Assembly (NCBI GenBank): GCA_017983795.1
Contig: JAGOAS010000001.1
Span: 372,001-436,000, forward strand
Direction of reading: 5' to 3'
Source of the DNA: Piscinibacter sp.
GTDB taxonomy: Bacteria > Pseudomonadota > Gammaproteobacteria > Burkholderiales > Burkholderiaceae_C
DNA length: 64,000 nt
Both the position numbers and the translations under genes were made by a program. This document shows positions 53,216 through 61,156 of this stretch, piece by piece. Within the stretch, counting starts at the first letter, position 1, and every line of letters begins with the position of its first letter. The notes below the pieces were generated by a model. It saw only the letters and a list, made by a program, of their open reading frames with translations, ran no database searches and was not told where the DNA came from.

Positions 53216-53911
53216 TCATGGTCCTGCAGGACCGGGGAAGCCCTGCAGGAACCCCGTTGCTCGGGCCGCAGCTTCATCGAATGTCGGGCGATATTGAAGT
53301 GTGTCGATGGCCTCGAACTGAGCGCGAAGCACGTCCGAACGGCTGTGCAACTGGTCGATGAGCGCGTGCCGGTGGCGTGTCAAGAATCGATGCGCCTGGC
53401 GCAGAGCATCCGGTTCCCGCTCAATGACCAACGATAGATCGAAGAGGTCCCGAGCACTGAGCGTATCGCCGCGATGCCAAAGCTTCTTCGCGATGATCTC
53501 GGTCGCAGTCTCCACTCGCACCTGCCGCCTGAGAACCCGCCATCGCTCGTAGGGCATGTCCGTGAGGTTGGGCGAGGCGACGAAGTCGATCTCGCCCTCG
53601 GGACGCAGGAGTTTCACGTAGCCGGCGCCCTCGACGTAGTCCGGGGCGATGGTCTCCGCCAGGTCACTGAGGCGAGGCGTTACGTGCCCGAGGTATTGCG
53701 GGTCGGGCACGAAGATGTCGATATCCTTGCTGCGCCGGTGACGGTAGCGGAACATGAGCACCGTTCCACCTCCCAGCGTCCAGAAGGGATCGCTGAGACC
53801 GCGCGTGCTCAGTTCGTCGATCAGAAGGAAGGCCTGCGCGAGCAGGGCTCGCCAAGGACCTTCTGGCAACCGGGCAGGCTGGCGGCGGACGACATCGGTC
53901 GTCATGCCCAT
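53216..53911 (-). CDS. AbiEii/AbiGii-like nucleotidyltransferase (putative toxin)
   Basis: A 231-residue protein with the nucleotidyltransferase core WTLGGGTVLMFRYRHRRSKD followed by IDIF (metal Asp pair) and a later SARDLFDL that matches the AbiEii end motif. Toxins of this group can nucleotidylate tRNA or other targets. It overlaps the XRE gene upstream by 10 bp, giving an antitoxin-toxin order. The second ATG at 53905 could also be used. Toxicity is inferred. Confidence 0.75.
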   Translation of the reverse strand: MGMTTDVVRRQPARLPEGPWRALLAQAFLLIDELSTRGLSDPFWTLGGGTVLMFRYRHRRSKDIDIFVPDPQYLGHVTPRLSDLAETIAPDYVEGAGYVKLLRPEGEIDFVASPNLTDMPYERWRVLRRQVRVETATEIIAKKLWHRGDTLSARDLFDLSLVIEREPDALRQAHRFLTRHRHALIDQLHSRSDVLRAQFEAIDTLQYRPTFDEAAARATGFLQGFPGPAGP

Positions 53912-54393
53912 GCAGCTCGCGGTGACTTCAGTTCATGGGCCCAGCGCAGCAGGTGCTGCCAGACCACCTTGGCCGGCACGCCCTGCGAGTGCGCGGCCTC
54001 TTCGACGGCCGAGACGATGAACTTTGCCGGTGCTTCATCGAGCATCGTCGAGACATGCGGCAACCACATCGGCGGAATCTCACCACTGGCAAGGGCCGTG
54101 GCCAGCAGTTTCGGGGTCAGCGTTCGCCTGTAGCTGACGCTGGCTGTCTGGCTGATGGCCTGCAGCCCCCGACTCCGACTCCCTTCATGCTCCGCACGCA
54201 AGGACAGGCCGAGGAGGTCCAGAAGCTGCGCAAGTTTGGTGACGCCGAGGTCAACGATGGTGCCGGTTTCAAGTTGGTTGATCGTTGCGCGCGACAGACC
54301 GGAAAGGCGCGCCAATCGTGCCTGGGAGAGGCCGAGCTCCTCGCGGCGCGTGCGAACCATCCGACCGATCTCGTCGAGACGCAATGAAGACAT
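53902..54393 (-). CDS. XRE-family regulator, putative antitoxin
   Basis: A 163-residue protein with an N-terminal HTH (about 10-65: RREELGLSQARLARLSGLSR, ATINQLETG) and a C-terminal extension that may contact the toxin. It is co-transcribed with the AbiEii-like gene. A perfect palindrome lies 29 bp upstream of its ATG and is the likely autoregulatory operator. Confidence 0.82.
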   Translation of the reverse strand: MSSLRLDEIGRMVRTRREELGLSQARLARLSGLSRATINQLETGTIVDLGVTKLAQLLDLLGLSLRAEHEGSRSRGLQAISQTASVSYRRTLTPKLLATALASGEIPPMWLPHVSTMLDEAPAKFIVSAVEEAAHSQGVPAKVVWQHLLRWAHELKSPRAAWA

Positions 54394-54421
54394 TGGAGAC
54401 GCCTGCGCAAGTACTCAGATG

Positions 54422-54439
54422 TGTCGAATATATTCGACA
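54422..54439. promoter_or_regulatory. Perfect 18-bp palindromic operator
   Basis: TGTCGAATA|TATTCGACA, a fully symmetric AT-rich site in front of the XRE/AbiEii-like operon. The central TATATTC region overlaps where a -10 box would lie on the minus strand. Confidence 0.75.
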
Positions 54440-54536
54440 TTTGCGCTTTGTGCCAGTGTGCAGAACTCACGACTGGGCATGCGCGACTTGGCTGGTCAGG
54501 GTGTCTTCCCCACGCCGTACCGAAGCACGTTGCCGG

Positions 54537-55208
54537 TCATGCCGATGCTGGCGGCGTTGGGCCACCGAGCGCGATACCCCTTCGCAGCTCACGCACTTGT
54601 TGCAGGACGTCCTGTCGCACTTTCGCGGGGAGCGCCGCCGTCAGTGGCGATGCCTGGCGAAGCTCCTGCGCCCGCCGAGTTCGCCCCAGCACCTTGCGCC
54701 ACTTCCTGCCGCGAAGAATCTCCTGCCATTCCTGCCACAAGCCCATCGTGCGTGAGTTGCCTGACGCCAGCCAGCGGTCCAGCGTGTTCTGGGCCTGGAG
54801 GAGAAGTTCAGGGGCGGAGCGCACCAGCCGAATAGCCTCTTCGTGCAGCGCCAGGCTTTGAAGGTCCTGGGTTTGATGTCGGGTCTCCTCGGTGGAGACG
54901 GTCATTTGCACGACCGGGCGGGCGCGCTTGGACCTGGCCGCCGCCGTCCCAGGCGGCCCGGGCCGCAACACGTCGCCGGCCAACAAGGCCAGTTCACCGC
55001 TGATGCCCAGCACCGACATCACGCGCAGGTAGGTCCCGATGGCCGGACCCGGATCGCCCGATTCGACTGAACTCAGCGTGGTGCGGGAGATGCCGGCACG
55101 CTTTGACATCTCCACCGTGCCAAGGCCCTGTGCCTTGCGCAGGCGCTTGAGCCGATCGCCGAGTTGGAGCAGCAGCTGGCGCTCGAGGACCATGGAACTG
55201 TCGGGCAC
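54537..55208 (-). CDS. HTH (XRE) regulator with long C-terminal domain
   Basis: A 223-residue protein with an N-terminal HTH (about 15-70: LKRLRKAQGLGTVEMSKRAG, ISRTTLSSVESG), the rest helical and unrecognised (ETRHQTQDLQSLALHEEAIR, LWQEWQEILRGRKWRKVLG). The start may be GTG 55208 or ATG 55193; neither has a clear RBS. An AT-rich stretch with TATTAAT just upstream is a probable promoter. No partner gene overlaps it. Confidence 0.7.
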   Translation of the reverse strand: MPDSSMVLERQLLLQLGDRLKRLRKAQGLGTVEMSKRAGISRTTLSSVESGDPGPAIGTYLRVMSVLGISGELALLAGDVLRPGPPGTAAARSKRARPVVQMTVSTEETRHQTQDLQSLALHEEAIRLVRSAPELLLQAQNTLDRWLASGNSRTMGLWQEWQEILRGRKWRKVLGRTRRAQELRQASPLTAALPAKVRQDVLQQVRELRRGIALGGPTPPASA

Positions 55209-55493
55209 GTTCGTTTGTCCAGAATATTAATCAAAATTTGGAAGTATGCCCAGAAAAATGGTCATTCTTCTTGAGCCTAAGATGATGACTGGGGGCGCTC
55301 AACCGTCCTGCTGTCGGGCCGTCGTCCAGCCACAGCAGGAAGACTTCTGGGCGCTGGACGTCGATGCTGATGGCAACGAACTTGCGGAATCAAGTGCAGG
55401 CGAACCTGTCCGTTGTGGTCGAAGTGGATCAACAGGTCGCAGGTGGTCGCGCCGAACAAGGTGTCGCCGTCGCCGGCGACGGGTATCGCGAAC
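55209..55493. other. Gap with possible remains of a small coding region
   Basis: No intact gene. On the minus strand one frame reads LFGATTCDLLIHFDHNGQVR and, after about 30 bases, a second frame reads AISIDVQRPEVFLLWLDDG. Together they look like a short protein interrupted by a frame change, directly after the HTH gene at 55494. It could be a decayed toxin, but I cannot place it. Confidence 0.3.
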
Positions 55494-55952
55494 TCAGCCC
55501 GAGAGGATCTCGCATTCGAGGTCAGCGCCGAGTTGGCCCAGGGCCTTGCGGCGCCGGGTCTGCTCCTGGCGGTGCCAGACCAAGACTGCGGATCGGAGTA
55601 CCCGTCGCTGGTTCCCAACCTGCTGGTGCAGCGGGATGTCGCCGGCCTCGATGCGGGCCACGATGTAGGGGCGCGATGCGCCGACCAGGTCGGCTGCTTC
55701 CTGGGTGGTGAGAATGTGTTCGGCGGCCGGCTCAGGCCGGGCAGTGGCGTTCTCTCGAGCGCTGGCGCTGGCGCTGATCGCTGGGATCTGGAAGACCTGC
55801 GCAAACTCGCCCTTGATCAATCGCGTGGCCTGAGCCGTCAGCTTGACATGGCGCCGCACGACTTCGACCAGCAGGTCGAGGTCGACATTCACGGACAGCG
55901 CAAGAGGGGCGACGTGCCGCTTGGATTCGGTGGTCTTGCGGGCGCTCTTCAT
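55494..55952 (-). CDS. MerR/excisionase-like HTH protein
   Basis: A 152-residue protein whose C-terminal half is an excisionase-type winged HTH (ILTTQEAADLVGASRPYIVA, RIEAGDIPLHQQVGNQRRVL). The N-terminal half is a helical dimerisation region. Proteins of this build often act as antitoxins to PIN toxins, but no intact toxin follows. ATG 55952. Confidence 0.75.
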   Translation of the reverse strand: MKSARKTTESKRHVAPLALSVNVDLDLLVEVVRRHVKLTAQATRLIKGEFAQVFQIPAISASASARENATARPEPAAEHILTTQEAADLVGASRPYIVARIEAGDIPLHQQVGNQRRVLRSAVLVWHRQEQTRRRKALGQLGADLECEILSG

Positions 55953-56098
55953 GCGGGCAAGTTTGGCATGCTGACTCGAAGCATGCGAAACAGACGAAAC
56001 GCGAATGGCGCATGCGGCGGCGCTCGCAACGTCGGATCATCCTCGGTGCACCCGGTCCGGACACCCGCCGTCGGGCCCTCCCGCAAAATGCGCAAACC

Positions 56099-57043
56099 AT
56101 GCACCACCTGATCCTGCGCCCAGGCCCGGAACTGGTCCTGCGGGCCTTCCGCCCCGAGCCTGATGAACTCGGCCCGCGCCCCAAGGAGCGCAAGGTCACC
56201 GACCGTGCGCACGAGTTCCTGTTCGAGGCCATCACCCTGCATCCGCAAGTCACGCTGGCCGATGTCTTCGCCCTGATGGAGGCCAGCCCGCTGCTCAAGC
56301 GCATCTATCGACCGTCGTTCGTCGGCGAGCTCTGTGCCGAGGCGAGCAAAGGCCCGGTCCATGGTGAGCAGCAGCCTGCGCACGACCGCATCGAAACCCT
56401 GGAGCTTTACGCGCAGTGGGGCCTGGACACGCACACCCAGACCTACAGCGGCACGACCCGACTGCGCCTGCATGGCGTGGGGCCGGTGCTGCAGGAAGAC
56501 CATCCGGAGGAGCACAAGCGCAAGGGCGAACGCATCGAGTGGGCCGTGTCGCTCACGCCGCTGCGCAGCCTGCTGGCGCTGCCGGTCCGCGTGAACCAAA
56601 GCGTGCGCATCACCGAGGACGACCAGGCGGCCCAGGCCTGGATGCAGGAGATCGGGCGCGCCCAGGTGGAAGACGTGACCTTGGGCCAGGTGATCGAAGG
56701 GCTGATGTGGGAACTGTCGTTCCATGGCGGCCCCGCCGAGCAGGAGGCCGTGGCCGAGGGCCTGCGCCAGCAGGTGGCCGAGTTGAAGGACGGCACGGCC
56801 AAGACGTATTCGTCCGACGAGGTTTTCGAGCGCCTGGGGCTGCCTGGCTGTGAGGGCCTATTCGATGAGTTTGGCGGGCACGAACCCCGCGAGGTGGACC
56901 AGGCCTTGCGGGACATCGGCGACACGGAGAACGCTGCCGACTGGATAGCCCGCAAGTTCGAGGGTCGCGTGGTCGTCAAGCCCGAGTTCCGACACCTCAA
57001 CGGGCGCGAGTTCCGCCGCGCGCGGCAAGACCTGCGGCGATGA
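56099..57043 (+). CDS. Unknown protein coupled to a SWIM zinc-finger protein
   Basis: A 314-residue soluble protein from ATG 56099 with no family I recognise. Visible blocks: LILRPGPELVLRAFRPEPDE, KVTDRAHEFLFEAITLHPQV, RLRLHGVGPVLQEDHPEEHK, LGQVIEGLMWELSFHGGP. The reading frame is well behaved, with normal codon use and no membrane segments. Its stop overlaps the SWIM gene start (ATGA), so the two work together. A 45-bp diverged copy of its codons 30-44 is found at 59812-59856. Confidence 0.75.
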   Translation: MHHLILRPGPELVLRAFRPEPDELGPRPKERKVTDRAHEFLFEAITLHPQVTLADVFALMEASPLLKRIYRPSFVGELCAEASKGPVHGEQQPAHDRIETLELYAQWGLDTHTQTYSGTTRLRLHGVGPVLQEDHPEEHKRKGERIEWAVSLTPLRSLLALPVRVNQSVRITEDDQAAQAWMQEIGRAQVEDVTLGQVIEGLMWELSFHGGPAEQEAVAEGLRQQVAELKDGTAKTYSSDEVFERLGLPGCEGLFDEFGGHEPREVDQALRDIGDTENAADWIARKFEGRVVVKPEFRHLNGREFRRARQDLRR

Positions 57044-58890
57044 GCCATCCGGCGGATCACGCCCTGCTGCAGGCACTGAGCGATGGGGCCCTGAAGGCCA
57101 CCAGCAACGCCACCATCTTCAAGCGCGGCCAGGCCTATGCCCAGTCCGATGCGGTGCAGGCCGTTGAACAGGAAGACGGGCCCGTGCCCGCGGCGCGCGC
57201 GACGGTGGTGGGCACGCAGCCCTACGAGGTTGAAGTCTGGGTCGACGAGGGCGCCGTGGGTGGCCAGTGCGACTGCCCTAATGCCGAGGACGGCTGGTTC
57301 TGCAAGCACCAGGTGGCGCTGGCCATGGTCTGGCGCGGCTTGCTTGGCGGCGATGCGCCGGCCCCGGACGAGGGCGCCCGTGCGAAAACGGCTGCGGCAG
57401 CCAAGCGTGCCCGCACCATCGAGGACCGCCGCGAGGCCCTGGCCGAGTTCCTGCGCGGCCAGGACGCGCAGGTGATGGCGCAGCGCCTGCTCGAACTGGC
57501 CGACCGCGACCCCGCCGTCGAACGTGAACTGCAGCAGTGGCGCAAGCTCAGCGAGGTGCAGCGAGGCGCCGCCGGCCTGACCGAGCTGAAGGCCCTGGCC
57601 ACGCAGATCCTGGCACCGGGCCGCGACTTCCTGGACTGGCGCCAGACCTTCGGCTACGCGCAACGCGCCGCCGACGTGTTGCCGCTGCTGGCGCAGACCC
57701 GGGCGCGACATCCGGAAGATGCGCTGGCGCTGGGCCTGCACGCCCTGCGCCGCGCCTGGGCCGCGATGGAGCAGGCCGATGATTCCGGCGGCGACATCGG
57801 CGGCCTGGCGCGCGCCATCGGCGACGAATGGGTCGAAGCGCTGCGCGCCGCTGGTCCGCGGCCCGCTGCCTTCGGCGACAGCTACCTGCAGGTGCTGCTG
57901 GACGATCCGATGATGAGCTTCGACACCGCGGCCGCCGAAGCGGCTTTGGGCGATGCCGCGCGCGAGCGCTTCAGTCGCAGCCTGGCCGCCCGCTGGCGCG
58001 CCGCGAAGGACGCTGTGCTGGCCGCGCGGGCCGCCCACGCCGCCAAGGTGGCCGAGGCGCGGCGGCTGAAGCGCCGCGAACCCTACTACGACCGGCACAA
58101 CGAACGCCCGGCCGGGCTCCTGACGCTGGAGCACCTGTACCTCAGGCGCCTGGAAGCCGATGGCGACATCGACGGCGCCCTGGCCGTGCTGCGAGAAGAC
58201 TTGCCTGCCGCGGGCACCTATGGGGCTGTCACCGCCTTCCTGGAGCGGAATGGGCGCCTGCGCGAAGCCTTCGCCAATGCCGAGGTGGCGCTGAAGGCCC
58301 ATCCGGAGGATGACCACCTGCAACTGGACATGCTGCGCTGCTACGAGCGTGATGGCTGGGCCGACGAGGCCCAGGCCCTGCGCCGCAGGCGTTTCGAGCG
58401 CTGGCCCAGCGTCGAGGGCTACCGCGAGCTGTTGCGTGCCGGTGCTGCGGCCGGCCGCGATGCAGACGCACTGCGCACCGAACTGCAGGCGGTGCTGGTA
58501 GCGCGCGAGCAGCAGGTGGCCCCGCACATCCGCGCCCGCACCGGCGAGGCCGGCACCGACGTGACCTTGCGCGTGGACGTGCTGTGCATGGAGCAACGCT
58601 GGGGCGACGCGCTGGCCCTCGTGCAGCCGCCTGCGCGTTGCCAGCCCAACACGCTGCGGACGCTGGTGCGCAACCTGGGCAAGGAACACCAGGCGCAGCG
58701 CTTCGAACTGCTGCAGCGTGTGCTGGTGCAGGCCATGCAGACGGCCACCAGCCCCTACGCGGCCGAGCTGAAACTGGTCGAAGAAATCTGCGGCCTGCTG
58801 GATGCTGCCCGGCGCCTGGCCTGGCTGGCCAGCCTGCGGGCGGAGTTCAAGGCCAAGCGCAACTTCGTAGGCGGGTTGCCGACGGGTTGA
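57040..58890 (+). CDS. SWIM zinc-finger protein with helical repeats
   Basis: A 616-residue protein. An N-terminal domain (about 1-60) leads to the SWIM motif CDCPNAEDGWFCKH (about residues 71-84, CxC...CxH). A long TPR-like helical region follows (LTLEHLYLRRLEADGDIDGA, WADEAQALRRRRFERWPSVE). SWIM domains bind DNA or proteins. It is the second gene of a two-gene unit with the unknown protein before it; the function of the pair is unknown. Confidence 0.82.
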   Translation: MSHPADHALLQALSDGALKATSNATIFKRGQAYAQSDAVQAVEQEDGPVPAARATVVGTQPYEVEVWVDEGAVGGQCDCPNAEDGWFCKHQVALAMVWRGLLGGDAPAPDEGARAKTAAAAKRARTIEDRREALAEFLRGQDAQVMAQRLLELADRDPAVERELQQWRKLSEVQRGAAGLTELKALATQILAPGRDFLDWRQTFGYAQRAADVLPLLAQTRARHPEDALALGLHALRRAWAAMEQADDSGGDIGGLARAIGDEWVEALRAAGPRPAAFGDSYLQVLLDDPMMSFDTAAAEAALGDAARERFSRSLAARWRAAKDAVLAARAAHAAKVAEARRLKRREPYYDRHNERPAGLLTLEHLYLRRLEADGDIDGALAVLREDLPAAGTYGAVTAFLERNGRLREAFANAEVALKAHPEDDHLQLDMLRCYERDGWADEAQALRRRRFERWPSVEGYRELLRAGAAAGRDADALRTELQAVLVAREQQVAPHIRARTGEAGTDVTLRVDVLCMEQRWGDALALVQPPARCQPNTLRTLVRNLGKEHQAQRFELLQRVLVQAMQTATSPYAAELKLVEEICGLLDAARRLAWLASLRAEFKAKRNFVGGLPTG

Positions 58891-59137
58891 CGATCCCTTT
58901 TTGCAGGCGCCCGGGCTCAAGGTCTGCGCGCTCACCTGGTTGCCGCGACAACTGTGCGGCGTCACATCGACCTGGTGAACTTCTTCGTCAGTTCGATGCA
59001 TCAATGCTCAACGAACCTGTCGGTCTGACCTTAATGCCGGAAGTCACTCTTGCGGTGCCCTTGATGGATCTTTGCCATTGGCATAATCTGCCAGCGCTAC
59101 CTACAAGGCCTTGTGCACCCCATCTGGAGTCAATGAC

Positions 59138-59428
59138 ATGCCGACACGCAATGTGGTCCTGAGCGACCACCAGCACAAGCTGGTTGAGGGCCTGGTGCAG
59201 TCCGGCCGCTATCAGAACGCCAGCGAGGTGCTTCGGGAAGGACTGCGCCTGATCGAAGAGCGTGAGCGTGTAGAGCAGGCCAAGCTCAAGGCACTGAAGC
59301 AGGCCGCGCGGCAGGGATGGGCGGATGTGTCGGCTGGTCGGTTCGCGGATGTGGCCGACGATCAACTCGACGACTTCATCGGGCAACTGGGTCGTCGTGC
59401 CGCGTCGAAGGTCAACTCCGCCGCTTGA
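59138..59428 (+). CDS. parD: ParD-type antitoxin
   Basis: A 96-residue CopG/ParD antitoxin with a ribbon-helix-helix (MPTRNVVLSDHQHKLVEGLV, SGRYQNASEVLREGLRLIEE) and an acidic C-terminal toxin-binding tail. GGAG precedes ATG 59138. A CATAAT -10-like box lies about 57 bp upstream. Its stop overlaps the parE start (TGATG). Confidence 0.9.
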   Translation: MPTRNVVLSDHQHKLVEGLVQSGRYQNASEVLREGLRLIEERERVEQAKLKALKQAARQGWADVSAGRFADVADDQLDDFIGQLGRRAASKVNSAA

Positions 59429-59793
59429 TGATCCGCTATCGCTTGTCGGACGCCGCCCAGGCAGACATCGGGCAGATCTTGGGGTGGACGCACGAACAGT
59501 TCGGCGAGCCGGCGCGCCTGCGGTACCAGAGCCTCATCGTCGCGGCCCTTCGCGATCTGGCAACCGATCCAGATCGACCTGGCAGCATCGATCGTCCCGA
59601 ACTTGGCTCTGGCGTCAGGACATGGCACCTTCGGCTGAGTCGGCATCATGTCGACGCCGCGGCCGGCGTGGTACGGCGCCCGCGCCACTTCTTGATCTAC
59701 CGGATGGAGCCCGACTTGCTTGTTGTGGGCCGCGTTCTGCATGAGGCCATGGAACTGGCTCTCCATCTCGAGCCCGAGTCCACCTGGAAGTAG
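59428..59793 (+). CDS. parE: ParE/RelE-family toxin
   Basis: A 121-residue ParE-fold protein (YRLSDAAQADIGQILGWTHE, VRTWHLRLSRHHV, FLIYRMEPDLLVVGRVLHEA MEL). ParE toxins block gyrase. It directly follows parD with overlapping codons. The tail LEPESTWK is slightly longer than usual. Confidence 0.88.
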   Translation: MIRYRLSDAAQADIGQILGWTHEQFGEPARLRYQSLIVAALRDLATDPDRPGSIDRPELGSGVRTWHLRLSRHHVDAAAGVVRRPRHFLIYRMEPDLLVVGRVLHEAMELALHLEPESTWK

Positions 59794-59811
59794 CTGGCAA
59801 GACGCAGAGTG

Positions 59812-59856
59812 GAGCGCCACGTCGCCGATCGTGCACACGAGTTCCCGTTCAAGGCG
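59812..59856 (+). repeat. Short diverged duplicate of part of the 56099 gene
   Basis: 45 bp matching 56185-56229 at about 37 of 45 positions in the same frame: ERHVADRAHEFPFKA here, ERKVTDRAHEFLFEA there. Flanking sequence is unrelated, so it is a fragment left by rearrangement. Confidence 0.7.
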
Positions 59857-59864
59857 GCTGAGAC

Positions 59865-60236
59865 TTACCCGGCGTTGGCAATGCTCGCCTTGAGCTGCTC
59901 GCGCAGCGCCTTGCGGCCGACGCTGTTCGTTGCCCGCCAGGCCGCCAGAGCGAGTTCAAGGAACGCTGTCTCCGCGGGTGTCGGCGACGCATCCTTTCGC
60001 TCCGCATCGAGCCAGCCCACAGGCCGCCCTGTCATCGCCTCGATCTGCCGCGCCAGCTTGTCGCCGATGGGCCGTGACGATTTGATCTGGCTCCACATGC
60101 TGGGCGAGATCTGCAGTGTGGCCGCGAACGTCTGCTCCAGGCCCTTCGGCGGTGTGCCTTGCGCCAATGCCTTCTCGGCGTAGTCCTGGAACAGGGCCAG
60201 TGCGTTCTGTCTTCGGGCGACGGTGATGTTGGGCAC
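59865..60236 (-). CDS. Small phage-type HTH regulator
   Basis: A 123-residue protein from GTG 60236 with an HTH near the middle (FAATLQISPSMWSQIKSSRP, IGDKLARQIEAMTGRPVGWL) and a helical C-terminus. It resembles Cro/CI-like regulators. A palindromic operator-promoter lies 55 bp upstream, and the opposite strand carries a transcript towards the tRNA array. It is the best candidate for the array's repressor, by position only. Confidence 0.75.
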   Translation of the reverse strand: MPNITVARRQNALALFQDYAEKALAQGTPPKGLEQTFAATLQISPSMWSQIKSSRPIGDKLARQIEAMTGRPVGWLDAERKDASPTPAETAFLELALAAWRATNSVGRKALREQLKASIANAG

Positions 60237-60285
60237 GTGTTGTGTGTGGAATGCACCGAGGGCTGAACATCATTCTCGCAGGGGG

Positions 60286-60315
60286 TTGACGACTGGGTAA
60301 AGACTCTTTACAGTC
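60286..60315 (+). promoter_or_regulatory. Rightward promoter overlapped by a palindromic operator
   Basis: TTGACG (60286-60291), 17 bp, then TACAGT (60309-60314). The operator TAAAGA-C-TCTTTA (60298-60310) is flanked by GACTG (60291-60295) and CAGTC (60311-60315), an almost complete 25-bp palindrome with two extra G on one side. It lies between the divergent HTH gene and a rightward transcript. Confidence 0.65.
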
Positions 60316-60387
60316 CGCTCCACTTTGAATCCCCGACTGAATTGTCAAATGTTGGGGCCAAGACTCTTCTTCACCGAGGCACAGACC

Positions 60388-60579
60388 GTGAAACCAGGCA
60401 ACGTCATCAGGACACACCGACCCGAGCAGGGTCTGGGTGCGTTCGTGCGCGCCGCCTTGGGGCTTGCCTCGCTGAGCCATGGCATGCACGTCAGTGCCCA
60501 GGGTTCGTTCGTCCCGGCCAGCTATTGCTGGCTGGATCGGGCGGAGGACCAGGTGCATCCGGGAGAAGGAAGCGCATAG
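60388..60579 (+). CDS. Possible small protein, 63 residues
   Basis: GTG 60388 opens MKPGNVIRTHRPEQGLGAFV; the same frame could start at TTG 60325. There is no known domain and only a weak RBS. It is kept because it sits exactly between a promoter-operator and a strong terminator. It may equally be an untranslated leader. Confidence 0.35.
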   Translation: MKPGNVIRTHRPEQGLGAFVRAALGLASLSHGMHVSAQGSFVPASYCWLDRAEDQVHPGEGSA

Positions 60580-60605
60580 CGCGTCCTTCCTAGCTCTGTT
60601 CGCAG

Positions 60606-60638
60606 AGGCCCGGATTCCGCAAGGATCCGGGCCTTTTT
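60606..60638 (+). terminator. Intrinsic terminator between promoter and tRNA array
   Basis: AGGCCCGGAT, 7-base loop region TCCGCAAGG, ATCCGGGCCT, followed by TTTTT. A strong stop for the rightward transcript before the boxA-like site. Confidence 0.9.
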
Positions 60639-60680
60639 CATTTCCGACCCAACCGGCCTGCGCATCGGCACAGGCCAGCG

Positions 60681-60696
60681 ATCGATGGATCGCACC
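60681..60696 (+). repeat. 16-bp direct repeat, left copy
   Basis: ATCGATGGATCGCACC, identical to 63832-63847. The two copies bracket the tRNA array from the boxA leader to the tRNA-like unit after the HNH gene. Confidence 0.85.
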
Positions 60697-60724
60697 ACCG
60701 CTCGCGGTGGACGCTCTTTAACAA
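60695..60724 (+). promoter_or_regulatory. boxB/boxA-like antitermination signal
   Basis: A perfect hairpin CCACCGC-TC-GCGGTGG (60695-60710) is followed two bases later by GCTCTTTAACAA (60713-60724). This matches the rRNA-operon boxA (TGCTCTTTAACA) in 11 of 12 positions. The hairpin-then-boxA order is that of rrn leaders. It lies 51 bp before the first tRNA. Confidence 0.75.
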
Positions 60725-60775
60725 GTTGCAGCAAGGCAGCCTCGGTACTGGCCGATGGCATGCCTTGCACCTTTT

Positions 60776-60851
60776 GTGGATGTAGCTCAGATGGCAGAGC
60801 GCGGCCACGCCATGGCCGAGGCCACGAGTTCAAGACTCGTCATCCGCTCCA
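60776..60851 (+). tRNA. tRNA-Gly(GCC), array unit 1
   Basis: 76 nt: acceptor GTGGATG/CATCCGC, discriminator T and CCA encoded. The anticodon loop ACGCCAT gives GCC but has C instead of U at position 33. T-loop TTCAAGA. The 3' half resembles canonical tRNA-Gly. Confidence 0.85.
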
Positions 60852-60994
60852 CTTCGGGTGTGTCCATGCACTCCGAGGCCACATTACATGGTGTTGGTGG
60901 CCCGGGATGTGCGCGGTCCTTGGCCAGACCACGTGCAGCGAGACACCACATCCGACGGGATGCTCGCGTTTGGGCACAGCCGAAGTGGATTCAT
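60852..60994. other. 143-bp spacer in the array, no clear tRNA
   Basis: The longest gap near the array start. It holds a hairpin GGCCAC...GTGGCC around ATTACAT (60888 region), which contains a TAC triplet and might be a decayed tRNA-Val. No acceptor or T-arm can be matched, so nothing is called. Confidence 0.3.
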
Positions 60995-61071
60995 GCCCTC
61001 GTAGCTCAGCAGGCAGAGCAGCCGCCTTGTAAGCGGCAGGCCGCGCGTTCGAATCGTCGCCGAGGGCACCA
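60995..61071 (+). tRNA. tRNA-Thr(TGT), array unit 2
   Basis: 77 nt: acceptor GCCCTCG/CGAGGGC, A-CCA encoded, loop CTTGTAA. The T-arm is imperfect: GCGCG before TTCGAAT faces CGTCGC, with one extra base and mismatches. Confidence 0.85.
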
Positions 61072-61079
61072 CCAGTCAA

Positions 61080-61156
61080 GTCGCGTTCGTCTAGACGGCC
61101 GAGGACACCACTCTTTCAAGGTGGATACGCGGGTTCGAATCCCGCACGCGACGCCA
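61080..61156 (+). tRNA. tRNA-Glu(TTC), array unit 3
   Basis: 77 nt: acceptor GTCGCGT/ACGCGAC, G-CCA encoded, anticodon loop CTTTCAA, T-loop TTCGAAT. The D-region TCGTCTAGAC is typical of bacterial tRNA-Glu. Confidence 0.9.

Noticed and set aside
60852-60994. Possible tRNA-Val(TAC)
   Set aside because: A TAC triplet lies in a hairpin loop, but no acceptor stem, T-arm or CCA can be matched around it.
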